A DNA stretch of 64,000 nucleotides. It comes from Epiperipatus broadwayi. Taxonomy: Eukaryota > Onychophora > Udeonychophora > Euonychophora > Peripatidae. The notes under the pieces are model-generated. The model made no database searches, was not told the origin of the DNA, and saw only the letters and a program-made list of their open reading frames with translations. The position numbers and the translations under genes are program-made. The stretch spans positions 7,390,036 to 7,454,035 of the forward strand of contig JAQFVV010006231.1 in the NCBI GenBank assembly GCA_028023455.1, given 5' to 3'. The stretch's first letter is position 1, and every line of letters begins with the position of its first letter. Shown piece by piece: positions 42,801 through 54,800 of this stretch.

Positions 42801-45800
42801 TCCATTTTTGGGTGGATGGGGAAATTTTCAGTTCAGGTCTCCATTTTCTGTGGAAAAATTAAATTTCAATTTGGCTGTTTGAACGCGATCAATTCCTATT
42901 ATTTATTATAGAGTAAGTAGCGTATGTGTATTATGTGTTTTTGTAAATAATATTTTAAAAATTTATAATTTAGTAATTGTTTTTGTGCATATGTAAAGTA
43001 ACATTTGGGTGTTGTATAATAGCATCTTTTATTTAGTATATTTTCAGGGGTTGAGAAAATGTAGTTTTTAAGATAACAAATTTTTGTTTTAAAATGTTGT
43101 TTTTAATTACCCATTTATTCCTCAAATTGTTTACCTTTTTTTTTATGGTTTTAATTGTGTGTGAACATGTTATTTTTAGTCCTGCAATATGGTATTAGAG
43201 GTGCTCCACCTTTTCATATTTGTGTCAACCTGCCAATAACTTTGTAAATCTTACGAAAATATCATGTACAAGATCTGTGTACACATTACTTTTTTGCAAA
43301 TTTTGCGAAAAATATCATGTACAAGATCCGTATAATTTTGGTCAGATCACAAGATTACAAAGTTATCAGCAGATTGATACAAATGTGAAAAGGCGCAGCA
43401 CGTCTAATATCGTATTGCAGGACTAATACTCAAGTATTTGTCAGTGTTTTAATAATAATACAATTATTTTTTTCAGGATGGATTTCAATAAATACATCAT
43501 CCAACCATTATCCTCTAAAAACAACTATAAAGTAGTCGTAAAAAGCATTAGTATTAGTAGAGTGTCAGATTCTGGGCGTAAGATTGTCACATCAATTCCA
43601 GTTCTAGCACTTCTACTATTCAAACTTCTTATAAACTCATGAACACAAGAGCCATTCATTTATTATTACAATTTTTTTTTGTGTGTTTACATAAGCTGTT
43701 AAATAATAATAAAAAAAATTTTCACACAAAAGTGCCATCTAGTGCAAGCTCTAGTAATCAAGAGATGCCAAAAGATTGTGCATCATACAGAGCTTTCCCA
43801 TTCAAAATCCCCATACTAGTTTCAAACTTAAAACTTTTATTAATGAGGAGTCTTGAAATTGGGGAAAGTGCATCTTTGGATTTAATGTACTCCTTCAGCA
43901 TCACTTTTCGCCTTTTGGGTTAACTACAAAGCTATCAGCACAAACTCACAAAGTACAATGTTTTCAATCCAAATTAATTTACTTGTAGTCATACAAATAT
44001 TTTTTCTTAGTGGAAATATTTGTGTCAACATATACATAAAGAAAATTACTTACTAATCTAATATGAAGCATAAAACAGCTCAAACTTCATGCCCTCTAGT
44101 AACAAAATTTCAACATGAACAGAAAAAATAACTTTTCATCTATCATCTAAAATGATAAATAGACACATATATAAATGATAACAATAGCAATTATTAAATT
44201 TAAATAAATAAATATTATTACAACTCTGTTGACTTTAATTTCATTCCAGTTATCATCATTTATATATATGTCAATCAGCAGATAAAAAGTGGCTCACTTC
44301 ATCATCTATTTCTAATGAACTTTGATACCAGATGCATAAAGTTTGAACTAGATTATAATAAACATTAGGTTGTTAAGTAATTTTTTTTGTATAGTTTCTT
44401 CAATTTAATGATAAACTTAATTTGGATTTTATATATCCATATAAGTATATAAAATCTAACACAATTACAGATTTTGAGAGCTTTTTTTTTTAAAGCAATA
44501 CTTAGAAATAAAAAATGATCGATGAAAAACAGCAAACAGTAGCATTTTTTAAGATGCAAAAGCCAAAAAAAAAATTTTTTTTTATTGTTATTCAACTTTT
44601 TAAAAAACATTGTACAATATTTATATATATATGTAATTTCATTATACTCCTAGAGAATATATATGTATATTCTTTTAGAATAAAACTATTTTAATAAATA
44701 CTTACGCAAAACCACGATCTATTATTTTTTTAATAAATTCAACAATTTCAGGAACATATTCACTAACTCTTGTAAGACAGTCAGCTGGAAGAACCTAAAA
44801 AAAAAAGATATATAATAAAAATCTCCACCACCCTTAAAATGATTAAATATAAACTAATAAACATTGTGAAAAAAAAAATAGTAATACAGTTATTTTATTT
44901 ATTAAGCACTTTTATTTAAATTAAAAATTCTATTTGTTGGTGATAAATTTTGTAATCAAGATTTAAACAGGCTTCTATTAAATGGATTTTCTTAAAGTAA
45001 TATTAATCAATTTTTAATGCACTGTACATTATATTTAAAATATTAGATACTGCAACATCATTTTTATTATTTGTTTTAAATAAGAATAATTAGAAAAAAT
45101 ATCCAAATACGAAAAAAATTAAAACTAATATATATAAAAATATTCTATAATAAATATTTTATTTATTGTGAACTAAAAAGTCAAACAATAATTGTTGTCT
45201 TTAAACACAATTGTGACTTTTATATTTATCTTGAAATAGAAGTATGGTCCAGAAATTAATTAATTCAATCGCCATTTTTTACAACAAAGGATTGAATTAA
45301 TCAATTTTTGGATACCCCATATTTTTCTTTCAAGTTAAATATAAAAACCCCAATTGTGATTGATGAAAATACTTACAGTTTGGCTTTTTAATGCACAGTA
45401 AATAAAAGCATTCATTATAAAATATTTTTTTGTGTATATTATAAAAGTATTATAATGAATGATCAAAAAAACTAGGAATATGAAATATGTCAAAAGATTT
45501 TGTTTTATTGACTTTAGATTATGGGACATAAGGAAAATAACTATTGAATTCAAGATACACATTTTAATAGAATTTAAATCGCTATTTTCAATATCAAATA
45601 AAATATAATACTCTATTCTCCTTTAAATCAGAAAAAATTTAAAGTGAGTAAGGCAAGATTGTGAAATATTTTTAGAATTTCATTTGAATCAAATAAGAAG
45701 TTATTTTCCACTAAATTACATTATTAATAAAAATACTACACATCTAACTAATTTCATATGAGTCTAAGAAAGAATTATCTAAATAAGACATAATTAGGAG

Positions 45801-48800
45801 GGAGAAAAGGTTTACTAGTATGTTTATGTATATATTAAGTCACATTATCCAAAGTTTTAAATATTCCCTTACGCTAGGTCCTTGTGAAAAAAGACGCACA
45901 CAATTAAGAAAGTTAATATAATTGATTTTATTATAACACTTTATACTTGAATTATCTTTTTATAATATAATTTCATATTACTTTTTATTGAAAGGGTTTT
46001 CTTGTGTAAGGATAGTTTGAAGATTATTCAGACAAAACCAGAAAAACAGACAGTTCTGAAAAAAATTCTGACCACTGTTAAGATTATGCATGATGGCTAA
46101 GGCTTCTTTCTTAAAAATCAATATCATTAATGCATTCTTTTAATCATTTAGTATATTTGATATTTCTTTACCTCTTTTTTTAAAATATCTAAAGTGATTA
46201 CTTTTTTCTTGAAGTTTGTCTGGTCTTCATAGATTTATGTATCTTGCATTTTCAGTTAGAATAGATGATACAATTTATCCAAGCCACTTCAAACACATTT
46301 TAGCAAAACCCTTTATTTATACATATACTGCAGGACAGACAAAACATAGGTGTATGTATGTATATATGTACAAATAAAGGGTTTAAAGTGTTCAGAGTCG
46401 TTTGGATAAATTGTATTTATATAAGATACTACAGCAAAATAAAAAAAAGGGTGATTTTGATAATATTTCTGTAAAATAGATGACATTTCAATTATTATTA
46501 TTATTATTATACCATCTAATATATCTGGTATTTCTTCATCTGCTTTTTTAAAAATCATTACTTGAAGTTTGTCTATTCTTCATAGATTTTATTATATATC
46601 TTACATTTTGAATTAGAATAGGAGATATTTCAATTGGTATTACTACTGTATCAACCTTTTTGTTTCATTCTTTGTAAAAATTTTCCACACACTTCAAAAT
46701 ATCAAATAATAGTAATTGTGCTACTTTTTCTTGTTATTGTTCAGTTAATTTTTCTCCTAAATATCAAGAATTATTTTTTTAATATCTTTGAAATACAATA
46801 TATATTTTTTTATGGCTTTCTTTGCGACTTCATACGTTATCACTAATGTTTTTCCGTATTATTCAAAAAAGACTACATATTCATTTGTTTTAATTATTTT
46901 CAGATTTATTTTTTCCTGCATTCATGACATTATTTAATAAAAAAGTTATTGTTGATTTGCAGCTTTTTTTTGGTTCCTACTATGTTAGCATCATTGTTGT
47001 TAAAAAAATATTACATTTTTTCTAACTGATGTTATTTAAATCTGGACCACTTTTTCAATATTTTAAATTGATTTGTAAGTCTAGTTTAATGTTACTGAAG
47101 TATTAATAAAATGTATTATTTCTTTCTTAATAGCTTTTGTCTTTCTAGTTTTGTATTAACACTATATTTTGATAAATAAATTAAATAATATAACTAATAA
47201 TGCAAGAAATACCTTAAATCTCTATAACATATTAGACTGCTTCTATTTTCAATGTGTTTATACAGTAAAATGCATGTATATTTGCAATTGTTTCTACATT
47301 TTTTCTTCTAACTTCACAAACTCAATGTCCCATTAATGGAAAAAGTATAGATGGTCAACATAAGATAATCATTGAATGGCACCGGATTCAAAAATCTTTA
47401 GCATTCTTAGTATCTTCTCCTTTCAATTGGCAACAGAAAATTCAGTCAAAAACTCAGAAATAAAAATCAATAAATTTATTTGGATGATTAGTATATATTG
47501 ATTTGCAGCTTATTCATGATATAAAAGCAGCAATGACAAAATTGTAAGAATATAACATTAGAATTTTTTCCGTTAAGTGTAAGACCATTATTTAGGAATC
47601 AAAAAGTCACTTTGCAGTCAAAAATAAAACTTCCCTTTTTGGCTGTTAATTAAGATTAGCAAACTTTAATAACTGACTTTCCCATTACATAAAGACTTAC
47701 ATTTGGATGTGTATATTTCAACCTTATATGTATATAGAATTGACTGCTTATACACATGAAGCATTCTGGTGCTAAACTTATGAGTAAAATAGTAATAAGT
47801 AATTTTAGGATGTATAGTTTTATTAGGGTTATTTGTTATTATTTTTATTAGTTTTGTATGATTTTATTGGTTAGTGTGTTTTTTATTTATTATTATTTTT
47901 AGTTTGTAGTAGGTTTTTTATTTTTTTTGGTATTATATGGTTTTTTTTTGTTGTTTTTGTTTTTTTAAAATATTTATTATATTTTAATAAATATATTAAA
48001 AAAATATTTATTTATAAAATTATGTTTAAAATTAAATATTTTAAAAATATTTATTTTTTATTTAGTTATGTTAATAAATATATAATTATATTAAAATATA
48101 CATAAAGGATAAGCAACTATGAGAAAGACTAACTTCTGAACTTTCCAAGAATCAGATCTTACTATTGGAAGAGTCTAAAAAAAAAAAAAAAAATTAATAT
48201 CAAAAGTTTGTTTATCTTGCCCATAATTAGTACGGAAAATTACACAAAATCTGAAAATATATATAAGGGGTGGCCAAGTCATCAACCATGGTTGACCAGT
48301 TGACCACGAAGCTGACATGAACACTGACAAATTATAGTGATAAATTCAGAGCTGATTTAAATATAAAAAATAAAAAAAAGTAAAAATTCAAAATTATTCT
48401 CGTTAAAAAATAGTTAAATTTAAAATAATACCTGTTGTTATTGTTGATCTCAAAAATAAACTCAGGTTAGAAAAAGCAGAAAAAAATTGAATACAATTCT
48501 AAAACAATAATTTTCTTTTTTTTTTTCTCTATATTTTCTTGAATTTTTTTTAAAATTCAGGACCAGCTTTAGAAAATAATTATTTATAGGTAATTTAGTA
48601 ATTGTAATTTAATAAATATTTTATAAAGTGACATGGACAAATTGTAATACTAGAGGGAGCTGAGGTAATTTAATAGTAGTCATAGTAAAATGTCTTCGAC
48701 GGTTTGTATCTTATAAAAAAAAAATTTATCAGTTCGTAAGTATCTTCTAAAAATATCACCAATATTTGTGAATATCTAAAAAGCCTATAAAAAAAACAAA

Positions 48801-51800
48801 CAAACACCAATTCATAAGTACATTCTAAAAAAACCAGAACTTTGAATCATTATTTTTTTACATTCCAGTTTTCATTCTGGCAAAAATAACGTTTTTTCTG
48901 GATTCTGGTTTGAAGCCCTAAAAAAAAATGTAGTTGCCCTCAGGTACACTTTTATCAAAAATTCCCCCCAACATCTAAAAGTTTGACCACCCTGATATAT
49001 ATGATGCACTGTTGGCTAATAAATCTAAATATCTTTTTTAAGCTTTATAACCATCTAATTTGTTTTAAATCTCCTTGTGTAATAAATAATAATGCTATAA
49101 CTTATGACAAATAGTCAGATTTTGAACTTAACCACCATTAATGACAAATAATGTACAATGATCTGCTGAATACCAATAAACTAATATAATCTCTTCCTTT
49201 GATCATTTCCAATAGATGCTTAATTTATTATAAAAATATATATTTGATAAAAACATCTTTTGTCACAACATAAACTGTGATAAATATAAAGCGTTTCTTA
49301 TTATTTTCAGCAGCAAATCCTAATTTTCCTATTTTGGTTTGCTACCTAAGATAAACTTGAATAATCAATAAATGGCAGATGGTAAAGTTTTAATAAATTC
49401 CTATCTAGTGCTATCCTAATCATATTCCCACATTAGTTTCTAATTTAAGATCTTCATCAATAAAGTACTTTGGATTTAAATATAGTGCATCTAAATTTTT
49501 ATGATCTAATGAACTTTTTCTTCAGCAACCATTTTTACTCTTTTTTTACTACCAAATTATCATCCCAAAAATTCAAAAACATTTTAAAGTTTTAAATGAA
49601 GGCCAACTTGTTACTGGAAGACAAATGAATTAGATTTAAAAAAGCCAAGTGCACAACACACAGATCTAAAACTTCTCAATGACAAAAGTTATAAGTTAGA
49701 AATGAATTGGGGGTTCTGGATAGGTATTTATTAAGCATTACCATCTATCATCCATTGATTATTCAAGTTTCACTAAGTAGCAAAACTGGATAAATAAAAT
49801 TTGCTACTGAATAAGCTAGAATTATGTAATGCTCTATTGATTTCTCTTTATTTTCTTTCATATTAATTTTGATAATAAATGTAAAAAAAATTTTCTCTCT
49901 TATACTTCAATGAAAATACTTATTTGACTTCTTTAATTAAATAATTTATCACAGACTATTTTTTTCTTCTTTTATTTTAAGTTATTCTAAAATTGCTGAA
50001 GTGTAATTATTTTAGCTCAATTTGTATTAGAATAAGCAATTTTACATTAAGATAATTATGAAAAAGTATTGTATAATGTATAAATAGTGTCCAAAATAAA
50101 TATTTTATACATTACACAGTATATAAAAATCAACAGCACAACTATATTTATTTTATCAGTTTTTGTATGGCAATTATTTAATAAGCCAAATATCTGTACT
50201 ACCAATATAATAAATTAGAGAAATACCTTGTATAAAATTGTTCCAAAAGAGTTTAATTTCAAACTCTTAACTAGAGGACAGTAGATAAAGTACAAGTAGT
50301 ACATTATGTTAAGCGTAAAACAACTTTTATCAACATTGAATTTCAGGTTTCTAGATTATTAGGTCCAAATCTAAAATATAATTCACTATCATCCAGATTC
50401 TTTTGATAAAGTAACTGGTTATGAGACAACAAATACCACAATATATTCTATCAATTTTAGTAAATAAACACAAATTGTTTTATTCTAAAGTTCTTAATAT
50501 ATAGAACTTACTTCTTGAGTTTTCAGCTAGGAGATAGAACAAATTTAGAATTATCAATTAAATCATTCTAACTAGAAGCTAAAATGGGTACTTTCCTTAC
50601 ATTAAATAACAAATGCACAACTTCTAACATTCCAATATTCTTTTGTTAACTTTTTATTAACATTTTTCACTTCAATGATTTTGATATCTTCGCCAATGTT
50701 TTGGCAATTAACTATTTAAAAGACACATATTAATTCCACTTTCTTTTGCTTTCTCTTTTGATTTACCAACCAATTGAAGAAGTTAGTCATTTTATACCCA
50801 TCTTAAGATTTTGTCTCATCATAATCAAAATAATAAAATCTAGAATGCTTTTTTTTAATACTAAAGATTATATGTACTATATAATACACCATACATTCCT
50901 TAAATTACACTGTACAATGCAGTTAACATAAGATTTATTTTATTTCCTTCCTTACAGTTTCAACTGCCCAGCAGTCATCATCAGAGCTGGCATATTATGC
51001 ATAGTGAGATTAAAATCGGTTGAAGTAAAAAAGTAAGCTGTAACACCAATCCAAATAAAGAACATTAATAAATATGCATAATATGCCAGCTCTGATGATA
51101 ACTGCTGGAAAATTGAAACTGTAAGGAAGGAAATAAATCTTGTGTTAACTGCATTGTACAGTGTAATTTAAGGAGTATATGGTGTATTATAGTATATATA
51201 ATTAAGCAATGCAAATAAGAAGTGGAATAAAATTTAATACAAAAGATTCATCTATTTACTAAAATACAGTCTCCATTTAATCTGCATTAAATAATAGTAC
51301 ATTCTTTCTCTGTCTCTTTCTGTAAAATTATTTCTAGATGAGCACAAAGTAACTAAAGGACATTAAAAAGCAGTACAAACAGATTCCTATAAACAGTTTC
51401 TAGCTGATTAGAGATAAAGATGACTATTACCCAATGCACATTCTGTTTAAAAATCATACATTCTTACACACATATATGTATAAACACATAAAGAAAATTA
51501 TGATATCTTACATTTAAAGCTTCCATGTCCTGAAAATATTCGTTTTCCCAATATTTTGGTAGGCTAGAGAAGATTGCATTATCAGTTACTTCAGAACCAA
51601 TTTGACTATCCAACCAATCTGATAAAGGATCTCTTGCTTCTTTCAAAAGGTTCTATATTAACATGAAAATGAGATAAAAAGCGAAATATAGTAATGCAAA
51701 ACAATAAAACCTATTTTAGCATCAGTAAACATAGACATTTTCCACTATTAATAAAGATAAATATATAGATTAAAAAGGATACCTCTCTCCTCCAGGCTAT

Positions 51801-54800
51801 GAAATAAGAGAAAAAAGGGCATAAATTTCCCCATTTTCAATAAAAATATATTCTATTATTTATTCTACCATATTTTCTAAACAAACAAGATAGCTATGTG
51901 ATGTTTCATGTTAATAATCACAATAATAGTTGTTCAATCCATTTTATAAATAACTAAACATTTATAAATTTTCATATTAATAAGTATTGCGTTTATTTAT
52001 ATAGCTTAAGATTTTTATATATAACTGTCAAATGAAGACTAAAGACAAACACATGTCAATAATATATTTTATTACATATTTGTTAAAAAAATTAATAATA
52101 AATTAAAAAACAATAATTACAATAAAGTAACAATAAACAGGAATAACCTAATTTATATATAAAACATAAACTTTATTATTGGTGATATTAGTTATGACTG
52201 TTTTTTATTTATTTATTTGTAAGCATTTTTTTTTTTTTTAAACTAAATTCTGAAGCTTTTTGGTGTTAAGGACTGATCCATCCTGAAGCGAGTCAGTTTC
52301 TGGATAGATGAATCCTTAACACAGAATATACGTTTTTTATTTTTGAAATTATCACTTTCAGCTTCTATTTAATTTAAATACTATCAATCAATGAATTTAT
52401 ATAAATCAAAATCTATTTTGCTTTTCACAGATGTATATATAATTCTCAATAATGATTTAACATATATTCCAACATTTCTATAAGTAAAATTATATAAGAT
52501 TTTATTTACACAGTATCTATTAGAAATCATTAATAATAAGTTTTTCATTTATCCTGTTTGTTTTTAATAATTTTTTTCTTTTATTTATTATAACATTATT
52601 TTCCCAATCAAATGTTTATTTTATTTTATAACTAATTTGGACTTCCAAATAATTAAGCTTCTCAATTTCTTCCAGCAATATTTTCCTATTTTCCATTCAT
52701 TATTTTATTCTCTGTGATTTTTCTTTACTAAACTTAAAACTCATCTTCTGCCCTTTTTCTACATATATCTTAAATATCAAAATCATATCTTCTTTTTTTA
52801 TCAATGAAAAGTGCTAAAGCTCTCTTGCAAAAATATAATGCAGATAGCATATATTTGCCATTATTTTTTAAGCCTAGATTCTATACCATAGTAAATATCA
52901 GAATATAAAAAATATAGGCAACAAAAATAATCCAATTATATCTTTATAATACCTACAACAGATTTATTCCCAATCCTATTTTGCCTCATTTAAAATATAA
53001 CACTTTCTCTAATTTTGTCATATGCTTTTCTAATATTTTAAAAAACAACAACAATAAAAAAAAGAATATTTTCTCAATGTACAATTCAACTCTACAATAT
53101 GTATAATTGAAAATACAATGTATATGATAACTATTATTCTTTGATGTGGTGAAAAATGTTTTCTTAAACAAGTCAGAAATTTTAATGTATGGGTTAGATC
53201 AGTGGTCCCCAACCATATGCCCGCGGGCACCATGGCGCCTGTAGACCATTTTACGTGTGCCCGCTGCTATCTGAACACGATAAAAAATTATTTATCTGAT
53301 ACAAATAAAATTAATTTTTAAAATTTCTTATAAATTATTGTATTATATTGTAATCAAATTGTAGGACATACTATACTTTTACAGTGTAAAAATATAAACG
53401 TTAATTATATATTAAAATTTTATTTTTGAAATAAATATTTTTTTGTACATTATGTGTATTATTAACAATATCCAACTACAAATTTTCATTTAAAAAAATA
53501 AATGGTGCTCGCCACCTGGTTAAAAAAATAAATGTTGCCCGCCACCTGGTCAGTATTATAGAATGTGCTCTCAAGTGCAAAAAGGTTGGGGACCCCTGGG
53601 TTAAATACACTGATTCTGTTAATCAAGTTAAACATTCTCATTTTATAAATCATTATACAACACCCACAAATTCATCTACAGTACTTGCTTATTATCCTTC
53701 TAATCTATGATCACTGAACATTAATACATTACTTTTTTTCTCCTCTTCCATTTTAATAAAAACTGCTTCTGGCTCATACTCAATATTTTTATTTACAAAA
53801 ATCTAAATAAACATTTAAAAAAATCTATCCAATCACTCTTTTCATCTTTATATTTTTCCAACTTTTCATGCAATTTTTTTCTTGAACCTCTTTCAACATC
53901 TTAAATTCCTAAAATAAATATTTAATATTCTTTCTCTCAATTCTACATAAATCATAATTCTTACTTCACTTTTGCTTTCTTTTTTTGATATGGAAGTTGC
54001 ATTAAATAACAATACATTTTCACTGATGTTATCGGGGATTCTTTTGGATTTCTTTTTTGTTCTTACACAATTGTAAAGTTGTTATTTTTTACTCACATTC
54101 GTTTTTTACAATATTAATTTTTGCTAACCAACTTATTTAATTCTTATTTTCCATAAGTCACAATTATGTATTTATAATATATTCTCTGTGCAATTATTCC
54201 ATTTCTTGTACAAATATATCAAAATAAATTCTCGATTACATACTTGTTGTCCTCTCTACAAAATCCAATAATTTTTATTAATTTATTTTCTTTCATAAAT
54301 TCTGGTCTTCCAACCATTTTTAATTTCTCTCATTAAAAAAAAAAGTCTAACCCATTTTTCCTTCAACAGCCTCATTTGCTGTCCACAATTCATCATTCAA
54401 TGCATATCTACTTAACTGTTTATTTATTTATTTTTGAAATCTATAAATAATTACATTATACTGCTGTATATTGGCAAAATTTATAATTACTATAAAAAAA
54501 AACCCAATCATGGTATATTTATGATAATTAAATGAAATTCTTACTTGCAAATCAATTTCAATTTGATTCTCATCTACTTGTTTTATTGAGGCTTCTAAAT
54601 TTTTCATGGCAACATTAACTCTAGTAAGAATATTTTCCAGCATATTTTTTTTATCAGGATCTGTAGCAGTAGTAAGTTTTTCGCGGAATGGCTAATGTAA
54701 ATTAATAAAAACATTTAAAAAATAAAATTAAAACAAAATAAAATTACAATTAAAAATATATGTAAACATTCAATCTCTACATATAATTAGTCCTAAATTT

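Larger units (their letters stand above)
37763..51511 (-). other. CARS1 introns 37763-44705 and 44795-51511
   Basis: Two introns of about 7 kb with most of the MITEs in the window (38.2, 41.2, 43.2 and 48.3 kb), non-LTR and Penelope-like protein fragments near 40 kb, and fold-backs at 41.0, 46.3 and 51.0 kb. Stretches 41650-43170 and 44800-46250 are AT-rich with no gene or repeat I can name. A pair of roughly 90-bp direct repeats lies at about 46170-46265 and 46540-46630. Confidence 0.55.

Noticed and set aside
52263-52322. Short hairpin GTGTTAAGGACTGATCCATCC and its mirror
   Set aside because: Arms of about 20 bp with mismatches and no element ends; could be chance or a tiny remnant.
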